The notes under the pieces: model-generated
Seen by the model: only the letters and a program-made list of their open reading frames with translations
Told to the model about the DNA's origin: nothing
The model's database searches: none
Translations under genes and position numbers: made by a program
Shown: positions 16,913 through 25,555 of the stretch, one piece after another
Layout of the letters: each line of letters opens with the position of its first letter
Position numbering within the stretch: position 1 is the first letter of the stretch
Assembly (NCBI RefSeq): GCF_019583405.1
Contig: NZ_SZUU01000010.1
Span: 112,041 to 176,040 of the forward strand
Direction: 5' to 3'
Length of the DNA stretch: 64,000 bases
Origin: Bacteroides fragilis
GTDB taxonomy: Bacteria > Bacteroidota > Bacteroidia > Bacteroidales > Bacteroidaceae

Positions 16913-17173
16913 ATGGGAAGTGGAAATGCAAAATTCCTGGTAGGACTTGGAATCGGTTCTGCCATCGGTGCGCTGGTTTATCATTTTTCGCGCACGGCGA
17001 AAGCTAAAAAACTGAAAAATGATGTGTTCAATGCTCTTCATGAAATAGAGGCTGATGCCGAACTGGCAGTAGTCGAAGCAAAAGACAAAGCTGTGAAGAC
17101 TGGTGCCAAAGTAGCCGGAAAAGTAGCTGATAAAGCGACTGAGGTGAAAGAAAAATTGACACCTAACTCTTGA
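16913..17173 (+). CDS. YtxH-like small membrane-anchored protein
   Basis: 86 residues: one glycine-rich hydrophobic N-terminal span (FLVGLGIGSAIGALVYHF), then a charged, Ala/Lys/Glu-rich helical tail with repeated VAGKVADKATEVKEKL-like units. This is the YtxH layout, often stress-linked and of unknown mechanism. It follows the GlsB/YeaQ-like gene and ends just before a hairpin terminator. Confidence 0.75.
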   Translation: MGSGNAKFLVGLGIGSAIGALVYHFSRTAKAKKLKNDVFNALHEIEADAELAVVEAKDKAVKTGAKVAGKVADKATEVKEKLTPNS

Positions 17174-17196
17174 TAGTGAACGGTAGATAATGAACG

Positions 17197-17253
17197 GTGA
17201 ACGGTAAATTGGAATGCAGTAATTAATGCATTGAGTTTATCGTTCACTGCTTT
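17197..17253 (+). terminator. Terminator after the YtxH-like gene
   Basis: GTGAACGGTAAA (17197-17208) pairs with TTTATCGTTCAC (17236-17247) with one G-U pair, and the inner AATGCA pairs with TGCATT. The sequence TGCTTTTT follows. The left arm is one of the GAACGGT direct repeats. Confidence 0.65.
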
Positions 17254-17429
17254 TTGTTGATTTCCGCTTTGCGGAATCTATTTTAATATAACCTGAGATA
17301 ATTTAAAATCCATTCTTGTTTTTTTCTTCAAATATCTGTTTTTTCCAGATATTGATTAAAAAAGGTTTTGGATTCAGATAAAAAAGTGTTTTCGTATGCC
17401 TTGCATTCTGTGGAAAAGAGTGCAAGGCA

Positions 17430-17464
17430 TTTGTCTTTACTATAAAACATAATCTGTATCTTTG
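17430..17464 (+). promoter_or_regulatory. Candidate promoter for the DUF3467 gene
   Basis: TTTG at 17430-17433 and TATCTTTG at 17457-17464. The -7 box is exact; the 23 nt spacer is longer than usual. The 9 bp inverted repeat at 17397-17429 ends exactly at the -33 box and could be an operator (inference). Confidence 0.5.
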
Positions 17465-17500
17465 TAGCAGAAGAATTAGAATCAATCAATAATAAAAGAT

Positions 17501-17812
17501 ATGGAAAATCAAAATCCCGATAATCAATTACAAATAGAATTAAAAGAGGAAGTGGCTCAAGGAACCTATGCGAATCTGGCTATCATTACACATTCAAGTT
17601 CGGAATTTGTACTCGACTTTGTGCGCGTATTGCCCGGGTTGCCAAAAGCAGGAGTGCAGTCGCGCGTGATTCTTGCTCCCGAACATGCCAAACGTTTGCA
17701 AAGAGCGCTTGAAGAAAATATAGCTAAATATGAACGTGCATTCGGTCCTATCCGATTGCAGGAAGACGGAGTGGATACCCCTCCCATATTAGATATAAAA
17801 GGAGAAGCCTGA
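17501..17812 (+). CDS. DUF3467 family protein
   Basis: 103 residues matching the DUF3467 layout: an acidic N-terminus, YANLAIITHSSSEFVLDFVRVLPG, then VILAPEHAKRLQRALEENIAKYE. It is a soluble protein of unknown function. Its place between rpoC and rpsL, just upstream of the str cluster, suggests a link to growth or gene expression, but this is inference. It has its own candidate promoter, and a repeat-rich hairpin region follows the stop. Confidence 0.85.
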   Translation: MENQNPDNQLQIELKEEVAQGTYANLAIITHSSSEFVLDFVRVLPGLPKAGVQSRVILAPEHAKRLQRALEENIAKYERAFGPIRLQEDGVDTPPILDIKGEA

Positions 17813-17821
17813 AAATAAAAA

Positions 17822-17897
17822 GGGTGTAGCCATCCGGTGCGATGGGTGTAGCCATTCGAGAGGGAGGGTGTAGCCATAATGTACGGATGGCTACACC
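17822..17897 (+). repeat. Three GGGTGTAGCCAT repeats sharing one inverted copy
   Basis: Direct copies of GGGTGTAGCCAT lie at 17822-17833, 17844-17855 and 17866-17877, spaced exactly 22 nt apart. The inverted partner ATGGCTACACC lies at 17887-17897. Copy 1 can pair with the partner for 14 bp (GGTGTAGCCATCCG with CGGATGGCTACACC, 17884-17897); copies 2 and 3 pair for 11 bp. The hairpins are mutually exclusive. The nearest pair makes a terminator-like stem with a 9 nt loop after the DUF3467 gene. Confidence 0.75.
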
Positions 17898-17965
17898 TAA
17901 AAATCTTTCTGATGAAATGATTTTCCGGAAATAAGCTCTTAAAAATTAAAAAAAAGATGTAGTGC

Positions 17966-17996
17966 ATTGATTATTCAAATATTATTCGTATTTTTG
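17966..17996 (+). promoter_or_regulatory. Candidate promoter for the str/S10/spc/alpha ribosomal run
   Basis: ATTG at 17966-17969, a 19 nt spacer and TATTTTTG at 17989-17996. The -7 box is exact. The leader to rpsL would be about 55 nt. No other equally good promoter is seen within the following 18 kb of ribosomal genes. Confidence 0.6.
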
Positions 17997-18059
17997 CAGC
18001 CCAAAATGTATAGTTACGAAATTAATATAACAATAATATAAATTAAAAAACAATTTAAA

Positions 18060-18461
18060 ATGCCTACAATTCAGCAATTAGTAAGAAAAGGACGCGAAGT
18101 GCTGGTCGAGAAAAGTAAATCTCCGGCCTTGGATTCTTGTCCTCAAAGACGTGGCGTTTGCGTGAGAGTATATACTACTACTCCGAAAAAGCCGAACTCT
18201 GCAATGCGTAAAGTAGCTCGTGTGCGTTTGACTAACCAGAAAGAGGTGAACTCTTATATTCCGGGAGAAGGACACAACTTGCAGGAGCACTCAATCGTAC
18301 TGGTTCGCGGTGGTCGTGTGAAAGACCTTCCGGGTGTACGTTACCACATCGTTCGCGGTACTCTTGATACAGCAGGTGTAGCCGGACGTACTCAGAGACG
18401 TTCAAAATACGGAGCTAAGCGTCCGAAACCGGGACAAGCAGCACCGGCTAAGAAGAAATAA
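18060..18461 (+). CDS. rpsL: 30S ribosomal protein uS12
   Basis: 133 residues; uS12 sits at the decoding centre. The two loops tied to streptomycin response, PKKPNSAMRK and RVKDLPGVRYH, have the sensitive-type lysines. The C-terminus is basic (RPKPGQAAPAKKK). It is the first gene of the str cluster, before rpsG and fusA, with its own promoter about 65 nt upstream. Confidence 0.98.
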   Translation: MPTIQQLVRKGREVLVEKSKSPALDSCPQRRGVCVRVYTTTPKKPNSAMRKVARVRLTNQKEVNSYIPGEGHNLQEHSIVLVRGGRVKDLPGVRYHIVRGTLDTAGVAGRTQRRSKYGAKRPKPGQAAPAKKK

Positions 18462-18620
18462 TCCGGAGTGATTCCGAATTCGATTTATTTTAATTAAAAG
18501 TAATAACTTTCGTTTTAGTTTGTTGGAATAAGCTATAAAGGTTGAGTAAATTCCCTGGAGGGGGAGTTGAAGATGTCAAGAAATAGACAACCAAGAACAA
18601 AAACATTATTTTTCGAACAA

Positions 18621-19097
18621 ATGAGAAAAGCAAAACCAAAAAAACGCGTTATCCTTCCGGATCCCGTGTTCAATGACCAGAAGGTTTCTAAATTTGTAAA
18701 CCATCTGATGTATGATGGAAAGAAGAACACTTCTTATGAAATCTTTTACGCTGCACTGGAAACAGTAAAAGCAAAACTTCCTAACGAAGAAAAAACAGCT
18801 CTTGAAATCTGGAAGAAAGCGTTAGATAACGTAACTCCTCAAGTTGAAGTAAAATCACGCCGTGTGGGTGGTGCAACTTTCCAGGTTCCTACCGAAATTC
18901 GTCCGGATCGTAAAGAATCAATCTCAATGAAGAACCTGATTCTGTTCGCTCGCAAGAGAGGCGGTAAATCTATGGCTGATAAATTGGCTGCTGAAATCAT
19001 GGATGCATTCAATGAACAAGGCGGTGCTTTCAAACGTAAAGAAGATATGCACAGAATGGCTGAAGCTAACCGTGCATTTGCTCATTTCAGATTCTAA
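18621..19097 (+). CDS. rpsG: 30S ribosomal protein uS7
   Basis: 158 residues from ATG 18621 ([17 protein letters not shown]), the length usual in Bacteroidota; uS7 nucleates assembly of the 30S head and contacts E-site tRNA. The frame is open upstream: an in-frame ATG at 18573 would add [16 protein letters not shown], and this ATG, not 18621, has a Shine-Dalgarno-like GGAGGGGGAG (18557-18566) in front. The family start is chosen by homology, but the longer form is a real alternative. Confidence 0.9.
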
Positions 19098-19150
19098 TTA
19101 CTATAAGAAATACCTATTTGATTAAAAACTTAAAGTAAAGGAAAAAGAAA

Positions 19151-21268
19151 ATGGCAAAGAATGATTTACATTTGACTCGTAATATCGGTATCATGGCTCA
19201 CATCGATGCCGGAAAGACAACAACTTCTGAACGTATCCTGTTCTACACCGGATTGACTCACAAAATCGGTGAGGTACACGATGGTGCTGCAACAATGGAC
19301 TGGATGGAGCAAGAGCAGGAACGTGGTATTACTATCACTTCTGCCGCTACAACTACTCGTTGGAAGTATGCTGGTGATACTTATAAAATCAACCTGATTG
19401 ACACTCCGGGACACGTGGACTTTACTGCTGAGGTAGAACGTTCACTGCGTATCCTTGATGGTGCTGTCGCTGCTTACTGTGCTGTAGGTGGTGTAGAGCC
19501 TCAGTCGGAAACTGTATGGCGTCAGGCTGACAAATATAACGTACCGCGTATCGCTTACGTTAACAAAATGGACCGTTCGGGTGCTGACTTTTTTGAAGTT
19601 GTTCGCCAGATGAAGGCTGTTTTGGGTGCAAATCCGTGTCCGGTTGTTATTCCTATCGGTGCAGAAGAAAACTTCAAAGGATTGGTTGATCTGATCAAAA
19701 TGAAAGCTATCTACTGGCACGACGAAACAATGGGTGCTGACTATACTGTAGAAGAAATTCCTGCTAACCTCGTTGATGAAGCCAACGAATGGAGAGATAA
19801 AATGCTTGAAAAAGTAGCTGAATTTGATGATGCATTGATGGAAAAATACTTTGATGATCCTTCTACTATTACAGAAGAAGAAGTATTGAGAGCACTTCGC
19901 AATGCAACTGTTCAGATGGCTGTAGTTCCGATGTTGTGCGGTTCTTCATTCAAGAATAAGGGCGTACAGACTTTGCTTGACTATGTTTGTGCTTTCTTGC
20001 CTTCTCCGTTGGATACTGAAAACGTAATTGGTACAAACCCTGATACTGGTGCCGAGGAAGATCGTAAACCAAGTGAAGACGATAAAACTTCAGCTTTGGC
20101 ATTCAAGATCGCTACTGACCCGTATGTAGGACGTTTGACTTTCTTCCGTGTATACTCTGGTAAGATTGAGGCAGGTTCTTATATCTACAACTCTCGTTCA
20201 GGTAAGAAAGAGCGTGTTTCTCGTCTGTTCCAGATGCACTCAAACAAACAGAACCCGGTAGAAGTGATTGGTGCCGGTGACATTGGTGCCGGTGTAGGTT
20301 TTAAGGATATTCACACTGGTGATACACTGTGTGACGAAACAGCTCCGATCGTTCTTGAGTCAATGGACTTCCCGGAACCGGTAATCGGTATTGCTGTGGA
20401 ACCGAAAACTCAGAAGGATATGGACAAACTGTCTAACGGTTTGGCTAAACTGGCTGAAGAAGATCCGACATTCACAGTGAAAACTGACGAACAAACAGGT
20501 CAGACAGTTATTTCCGGTATGGGTGAGCTTCACTTGGATATCATTATCGACCGTCTGAAACGTGAATTCAAAGTAGAATGTAACCAGGGTAAACCTCAGG
20601 TTAACTACAAAGAAGCTATCACTAAGACAGTTAACTTGCGTGAGGTCTATAAGAAACAATCCGGTGGTCGTGGTAAGTTTGCTGATATTATTGTGAATAT
20701 CGGCCCGGTTGATGAAGACTTTACTCAAGGTGGCCTGCAATTCGTTGATGAAGTGAAGGGTGGTAACATTCCTAAGGAATTCATTCCTTCAGTTCAGAAA
20801 GGTTTCCAGAGTGCAATGAAGAATGGTGTGTTGGCTGGCTATCCGCTGGATTCATTGAAAGTGACTTTGGTCGATGGTTCATTCCACCCGGTTGACTCAG
20901 ACCAGTTGTCTTTCGAAATCTGTGCTATTCAGGCATATAAGAACGCTTGTGCTAAGGCAGGTCCTGTATTGATGGAACCTATCATGAAACTGGAAGTCGT
21001 TACTCCGGAAGAAAACATGGGTGACGTTATCGGTGACTTGAACAAACGCCGTGGCCAGGTTGAAGGTATGGAGTCAAGCCGTTCAGGAGCCCGTATCGTA
21101 AAAGCAATGGTTCCGTTGGCAGAAATGTTCGGTTACGTAACCGCGTTGCGTACTATCACTTCTGGTCGTGCCACTTCATCAATGGTATACTCTCATCACG
21201 CTCAGGTTTCTAACTCTATTGCTAAGGCAGTATTGGAAGAAGTGAAGGGACGTGCTGATTTACTCTAA
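19151..21268 (+). CDS. fusA: Translation elongation factor EF-G
   Basis: 705-residue translocation GTPase. The GTPase motifs are intact: P-loop AHIDAGKTT (residues 16-24), RGITI, DTPGHVDFT and NKMD. Domains II-V follow, with the domain IV region GRGKFADIIV. The complete G domain marks it as the canonical EF-G and not one of the GTPase-inactive paralogues known in Bacteroides. It lies between rpsG and rpsJ as in the classic str operon. Confidence 0.98.
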   Translation: MAKNDLHLTRNIGIMAHIDAGKTTTSERILFYTGLTHKIGEVHDGAATMDWMEQEQERGITITSAATTTRWKYAGDTYKINLIDTPGHVDFTAEVERSLRILDGAVAAYCAVGGVEPQSETVWRQADKYNVPRIAYVNKMDRSGADFFEVVRQMKAVLGANPCPVVIPIGAEENFKGLVDLIKMKAIYWHDETMGADYTVEEIPANLVDEANEWRDKMLEKVAEFDDALMEKYFDDPSTITEEEVLRALRNATVQMAVVPMLCGSSFKNKGVQTLLDYVCAFLPSPLDTENVIGTNPDTGAEEDRKPSEDDKTSALAFKIATDPYVGRLTFFRVYSGKIEAGSYIYNSRSGKKERVSRLFQMHSNKQNPVEVIGAGDIGAGVGFKDIHTGDTLCDETAPIVLESMDFPEPVIGIAVEPKTQKDMDKLSNGLAKLAEEDPTFTVKTDEQTGQTVISGMGELHLDIIIDRLKREFKVECNQGKPQVNYKEAITKTVNLREVYKKQSGGRGKFADIIVNIGPVDEDFTQGGLQFVDEVKGGNIPKEFIPSVQKGFQSAMKNGVLAGYPLDSLKVTLVDGSFHPVDSDQLSFEICAIQAYKNACAKAGPVLMEPIMKLEVVTPEENMGDVIGDLNKRRGQVEGMESSRSGARIVKAMVPLAEMFGYVTALRTITSGRATSSMVYSHHAQVSNSIAKAVLEEVKGRADLL

Positions 21269-21278
21269 AAAATATCTT

Positions 21279-21316
21279 AAGCAGCAGGCTAGCGAATGAC
21301 TCTTAGCCTGCCGCTT
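21279..21316 (+). terminator. Hairpin between fusA and rpsJ
   Basis: AAGC-a-GCAGGCTA (21279-21291), a 12 nt loop and TAGCCTGC-c-GCTT (21304-21316), followed by TATCTTATTTAT. It is a 12 bp stem with one mismatch and a weak T-rich tail, probably a partial terminator that sets the ratio of str to S10 transcripts. Confidence 0.55.
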
Positions 21317-21351
21317 TATCTTATTTATAAATTTATTAATTAAAAGAACTA

Positions 21352-21657
21352 ATGAGTCAGAAAATTAGAATTAAACTGAAATCTTACGACCACAACTTGG
21401 TTGACAAATCAGCTGAGAAGATCGTTAGAACAGTGAAGGCTACCGGTGCTATTGTTAGCGGACCGATTCCCCTTCCGACGCACAAGCGTATCTTTACAGT
21501 GAACCGCTCTACTTTCGTTAACAAGAAATCAAGAGAGCAGTTTGAACTTTCTTCATTCAAGAGACTGATCGATATCTATAGCTCAACAGCTAAGACTGTA
21601 GATGCTCTGATGAAGTTAGAGTTGCCGAGTGGTGTAGAAGTAGAAATTAAAGTGTAG
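21352..21657 (+). CDS. rpsJ: 30S ribosomal protein uS10
   Basis: 101 residues; uS10 belongs to the 30S head and, as NusE, pairs with NusG in transcription coupling. The start is [20 protein letters not shown]; the loop [17 protein letters not shown] is typical. It is the first gene of the S10 cluster, 83 nt after fusA. Confidence 0.98.
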
Positions 21658-21675
21658 TATTTAAAAATTAGTGAA

Positions 21676-22293
21676 ATGCCAGGATTATTAGGAAAAAAAA
21701 TCGGAATGACATCCGTTTTCAGTGCCGATGGTAAGAATGTACCATGCACTGTTATCGAAGCAGGTCCTTGTGTTGTTACTCAGGTAAAGACCGTAGAGAA
21801 AGATGGCTATGCAGCCGTTCAGTTGGGTTTCCAGGACAAAAAGGAAAAACATACAACTAAACCGTTGATGGGTCACTTCAAAAAGGCTGGAGTAACACCG
21901 AAGAGACACTTGGCCGAGTTCAAGGAATTTGAAAACGAGTTAAATCTGGGTGATACTGTTACAGTAGAACTGTTCGACGGCGCAGACTATGTAGACGTTG
22001 TTGGTACTTCTAAAGGTAAAGGCTTCCAGGGTGTAGTTAAAAGACATGGCTTTGGTGGTGTAGGTCAATCTACTCACGGTCAGCACAACCGTGCCCGTAA
22101 ACCGGGTTCTATCGGTGCTTGTTCGTATCCTGCAAAAGTGTTCAAAGGAATGCGCATGGGCGGACAAATGGGTGGCGACAGAGTTACTGTTCAAAACTTA
22201 CAGGTATTAAAAGTAATCGCGGAACACAATCTTCTTTTGATCAAGGGTTCTGTACCGGGTTGCAAAGGTTCAATCGTATTAATTGAAAAATAA
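21676..22293 (+). CDS. rplC: 50S ribosomal protein uL3
   Basis: 205 residues. Start MPGLLGKKIGMTSVF and the conserved KGKGFQGVVKRHGFGG and RKPGSIGACSYPAKVFKGMRM-like segments identify uL3, an early assembly protein near the peptidyl-transferase centre. Its stop shares the A of the rplD start, so the two are translationally coupled. Confidence 0.98.
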   Translation: MPGLLGKKIGMTSVFSADGKNVPCTVIEAGPCVVTQVKTVEKDGYAAVQLGFQDKKEKHTTKPLMGHFKKAGVTPKRHLAEFKEFENELNLGDTVTVELFDGADYVDVVGTSKGKGFQGVVKRHGFGGVGQSTHGQHNRARKPGSIGACSYPAKVFKGMRMGGQMGGDRVTVQNLQVLKVIAEHNLLLIKGSVPGCKGSIVLIEK

Positions 22294-22919
22294 TGGAAGT
22301 TAACGTATATAACATTAAAGGTGAAGACACTGGAAGAAAGGTTACGTTAAACGAATCTATCTTCGGAATTGAGCCCAATGACCACGCTATCTATCTGGAC
22401 GTAAAGCAATTTATGGCTAACCAGCGTCAGGGTACTCACAAGTCAAAAGAGAGAAGCGAAATCAGCGGATCTACTCGTAAAATCGGTCGTCAGAAAGGTG
22501 GCGGCGGTGCTCGTCGTGGTGACATGAATTCACCGGTACTCGTAGGTGGTGGACGTGTATTTGGTCCTAAACCAAGAGACTACTACTTCAAGCTGAATAA
22601 AAAAGTTAAGACATTGGCTCGTAAGTCAGCTTTGTCGTATAAAGCTCAGGACAACGCAATCGTAGTGGTGGAAGACTTCAACTTTGAGGCTCCGAAGACT
22701 AAGGTTTTCGTTGAAATGACAAAAAATCTTAAAGTTTCTGACAAAAAGCTGCTTGTAGTTTTACCAGAAGCAAATAAAAATGTATATTTGTCAGCTCGTA
22801 ACATCAAAGGTGCTAACGTTCAGACTATCTCAGGATTAAATACTTACAGAGTATTGAATGCTGGGGTTGTTGTGCTTACTGAAAGCTCTTTGAAGGCTAT
22901 TGACAATATCTTAATCTAA
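22293..22919 (+). CDS. rplD: 50S ribosomal protein uL4
   Basis: 208 residues. The extended loop that lines the exit tunnel (KIGRQKGGGGARRGDMNSP) and the globular C-terminal domain are present. In E. coli L4 also represses its own operon; nothing in this sequence shows that here. It overlaps rplC by one base. Confidence 0.98.
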   Translation: MEVNVYNIKGEDTGRKVTLNESIFGIEPNDHAIYLDVKQFMANQRQGTHKSKERSEISGSTRKIGRQKGGGGARRGDMNSPVLVGGGRVFGPKPRDYYFKLNKKVKTLARKSALSYKAQDNAIVVVEDFNFEAPKTKVFVEMTKNLKVSDKKLLVVLPEANKNVYLSARNIKGANVQTISGLNTYRVLNAGVVVLTESSLKAIDNILI

Positions 22920-22935
22920 AAAGGAGGCTTAAATA

Positions 22936-23226
22936 ATGGGAATTATTATTAAACCGTTGGTGACAGAGAAAATGACTGCAATAACTGATAAGCTGAATCG
23001 TTTCGGCTTTATTGTACGTCCTGAAGCTAATAAACTGGAAATTAAGAGTGAAGTTGAAGCCCTTTATAATGTTACGGTAGTTGATGTGAATACTGTGAAG
23101 TATGCTGGCAAAAATAAGAGCCGTTATACAAAAGCAGGTATCATCAATGGTCGTACGAACGCTTTTAAGAAAGCCATCGTGACATTGAAAGAAGGAGATA
23201 CTATTGATTTTTATAGCAATATTTAA
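22936..23226 (+). CDS. rplW: 50S ribosomal protein uL23
   Basis: 96 residues. Start MGIIIKPLVTEKMTA; uL23 lies at the tunnel exit and docks trigger factor and SRP. It has a strong Shine-Dalgarno sequence, AAGGAGG at 22921-22927, eight bases before ATG, unlike most neighbours. Confidence 0.97.
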   Translation: MGIIIKPLVTEKMTAITDKLNRFGFIVRPEANKLEIKSEVEALYNVTVVDVNTVKYAGKNKSRYTKAGIINGRTNAFKKAIVTLKEGDTIDFYSNI

Positions 23227-23231
23227 TAAAA

Positions 23232-24056
23232 ATGGCAGTACGTAAATTTAAGCCCACAACACCGGGGCAAAGACATAAGATTATTGGTACTTTCGAGGAA
23301 ATTACTGCATCAGTACCAGAAAAGTCGCTTGTATATGGTAAAAAATCATCTGGTGGTCGTAACAACGAAGGTAAGATGACAATGCGCTACTTAGGTGGCG
23401 GTCATAGAAAAGTGATCAGAATTGTCGATTTCAAGAGAAATAAAGACGGTGTTCCGGCAGTTGTAAAAACGATCGAATATGATCCGAACCGTTCGGCTCG
23501 TATCGCATTGTTGTTTTATGCTGATGGTGAAAAAAGATATATTATTGCTCCCAATGGATTGCAAGTTGGTGCGACTTTGATGTCGGGAGAGAACGCTGCG
23601 CCTGAGATTGGTAATGCGCTTCCGCTTCAGAATATCCCGGTCGGTACAGTAATTCACAACATTGAATTGCGTCCGGGTCAGGGTGCTGCTTTGGTTAGAT
23701 CAGCAGGTAACTTCGCTCAGCTGACTTCAAGAGAAGGTAAGTATTGTGTAATCAAATTGCCTTCAGGTGAAGTAAGACAAATACTTAGCACTTGTAAAGC
23801 TACTATCGGTAGCGTTGGTAACTCAGATCATGGATTGGAAAGCTCAGGTAAGGCAGGTCGCTCTCGTTGGCAGGGCCGTCGTCCTCGCAACCGTGGTGTT
23901 GTTATGAACCCGGTTGATCACCCGATGGGTGGTGGTGAAGGACGTGCTTCCGGAGGTCACCCGAGATCTCGTAAGGGATTGTACGCTAAGGGACTTAAGA
24001 CTAGAGCTCCGAAGAAACAATCGTCTAAGTACATTATTGAGAGAAGAAAAAAGTAA
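23232..24056 (+). CDS. rplB: 50S ribosomal protein uL2
   Basis: 274 residues. The C-terminal region VVMNPVDHPMGGGEGRASGGHP contains the conserved histidine near the peptidyl-transferase centre. Start MAVRKFKPTTPGQRHK. It lies 5 nt after rplW. Confidence 0.98.
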   Translation: MAVRKFKPTTPGQRHKIIGTFEEITASVPEKSLVYGKKSSGGRNNEGKMTMRYLGGGHRKVIRIVDFKRNKDGVPAVVKTIEYDPNRSARIALLFYADGEKRYIIAPNGLQVGATLMSGENAAPEIGNALPLQNIPVGTVIHNIELRPGQGAALVRSAGNFAQLTSREGKYCVIKLPSGEVRQILSTCKATIGSVGNSDHGLESSGKAGRSRWQGRRPRNRGVVMNPVDHPMGGGEGRASGGHPRSRKGLYAKGLKTRAPKKQSSKYIIERRKK

Positions 24057-24076
24057 TCTGATTAATTGAGTAAACT

Positions 24077-24346
24077 ATGAGTCGTTCATTAAAAAAAGGT
24101 CCATATATTAACGTAAAACTCGAAAAGAAAGTGCTTGCCATGAATGAATCAGGCAAGAAAGTTGTCGTTAAGACTTGGTCCAGAGCTTCAATGATTTCGC
24201 CTGATTTTGTAGGCCATACAGTTGCAGTTCACAACGGAAATAAATTTATTCCTGTATATGTTACCGAAAATATGGTAGGTCACAAGTTGGGTGAATTCGC
24301 TCCAACTCGTACATTCAGAGGACACGCTGGTAACAAGAAAAAATAA
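24077..24346 (+). CDS. rpsS: 30S ribosomal protein uS19
   Basis: 89 residues. MSRSLKKGPYINVKLEKKV and the ending FAPTRTFRGHAGNKKK are family-typical. It is a head protein that partners with uS13. It follows rplB by 20 nt. Confidence 0.98.
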   Translation: MSRSLKKGPYINVKLEKKVLAMNESGKKVVVKTWSRASMISPDFVGHTVAVHNGNKFIPVYVTENMVGHKLGEFAPTRTFRGHAGNKKK

Positions 24347-24381
24347 CAGGATTTATCTGAAATAATAAAGTAATAAATATA

Positions 24382-24792
24382 ATGGGAGCAAGAAAAAAAA
24401 TATCGGCTGAAAAGAGAAAAGAAGCCCTTAAAACCATGTATTTTGCTAAATTGCAAAATGTTCCTACTTCTCCTCGCAAAATGCGTCTCGTGGCTGACAT
24501 GATTCGTGGGATGGAAGTGAACAGAGCACTTGGCGTTTTGAAGTTTTCTTCAAAAGAAGCAGCTGCAAGAGTGGAAAAATTGTTGCGCTCTGCAATTGCT
24601 AACTGGGAGCAGAAAAACGAACGTAAAGCTGAAAGTGGCGAATTATTCGTAACGAAGATTTTTGTTGATGGTGGTGCTACACTCAAAAGAATGAGACCGG
24701 CTCCGCAGGGAAGAGGATACAGAATTCGCAAACGTTCAAATCACGTAACATTGTTCGTTGGTTCTAAAAGTAATAACGAAGATCAAAATTAA
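24382..24792 (+). CDS. rplV: 50S ribosomal protein uL22
   Basis: 136 residues. The conserved core (NVPTSPRKMRLVADMIRGM) and the tunnel-lining hairpin with KRMRPAPQGRGYRIRKRSNH are present. It ends five bases before rpsC. Confidence 0.97.
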   Translation: MGARKKISAEKRKEALKTMYFAKLQNVPTSPRKMRLVADMIRGMEVNRALGVLKFSSKEAAARVEKLLRSAIANWEQKNERKAESGELFVTKIFVDGGATLKRMRPAPQGRGYRIRKRSNHVTLFVGSKSNNEDQN

Positions 24793-24797
24793 GGTAG

Positions 24798-25532
24798 ATG
24801 GGACAAAAAGTTAATCCAATAAGCAACCGTTTAGGAATTATCAGAGGATGGGATTCTAACTGGTATGGTGGAAATGATTACGGTGACTCTTTGCTGGAAG
24901 ATAGCAAGATCCGTAAATATCTTAATGCAAGACTTGCGAAAGCAAGTGTATCAAGAATCGTAATTGAACGTACGCTGAAGCTCGTTACTATTACTGTTTG
25001 CACTGCTCGTCCGGGTATTATTATCGGTAAAGGTGGCCAGGAAGTTGATAAGTTGAAGGAAGAGTTGAAAAAGGTTACCGACAAAGATATTCAGATCAAT
25101 ATCTTTGAAGTGAAAAGACCGGAACTGGATGCTGTGATTGTTGCTAACAACATCGCTCGTCAGGTAGAAGGTAAAATTGCCTATCGCCGTGCCATTAAAA
25201 TGGCTATCGCAAATACAATGCGTATGGGTGCGGAAGGTATCAAAATTCAGATTTCAGGACGTTTGAATGGAGCTGAAATGGCCCGTTCTGAAATGTATAA
25301 GGAAGGAAGAACTCCGTTACACACTTTCAGAGCAGATATCGACTATTGCCATGCTGAAGCATTGACAAAAGTAGGTCTTCTCGGTATTAAAGTTTGGATT
25401 TGTAGAGGTGAAGTTTTTGGTAAGAGAGAATTGGCTCCGAACTTTACACAAAGCAAAGAAAGTGGTCGTGGAAACAATGGTGGAAACAACGGCGGCGGAA
25501 AGAACTTCAAAAGAAAGAAAAATAATCGCTAA
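24798..25532 (+). CDS. rpsC: 30S ribosomal protein uS3
   Basis: 244 residues. Start MGQKVNPISNRLGIIRGW, KH-type domain with PGIIIGKGGQEVDKL, and the C-terminal domain of the mRNA-entry helicase site. The tail is an unusual Gly/Asn-rich then Lys-rich stretch (about residues 223-244), longer and of lower complexity than in E. coli. Confidence 0.98.
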   Translation: MGQKVNPISNRLGIIRGWDSNWYGGNDYGDSLLEDSKIRKYLNARLAKASVSRIVIERTLKLVTITVCTARPGIIIGKGGQEVDKLKEELKKVTDKDIQINIFEVKRPELDAVIVANNIARQVEGKIAYRRAIKMAIANTMRMGAEGIKIQISGRLNGAEMARSEMYKEGRTPLHTFRADIDYCHAEALTKVGLLGIKVWICRGEVFGKRELAPNFTQSKESGRGNNGGNNGGGKNFKRKKNNR

Positions 25533-25555
25533 ACGAATTTGAATTTTAGGAAACT

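Larger units (their letters stand above)
17174..17500 (+). other. 327 nt spacer with repeats, hairpins and a promoter; no gene
   Basis: No convincing gene. Three copies of TGAACGGT (within 17177-17204) run into the terminator at 17197-17247. A second stem, AATATCTG (17331-17338) with CAGATATT (17346-17353), encloses a T-rich loop. A perfect 9 bp inverted repeat, TGCCTTGCA (17397-17405) and TGCAAGGCA (17421-17429), directly abuts the promoter for the next gene. Confidence 0.6.

Noticed and set aside
19151..21268. fusA as the GTPase-inactive EF-G paralogue of Bacteroides
   Set aside because: P-loop, switch and NKMD motifs are all intact and the gene is in the str cluster.
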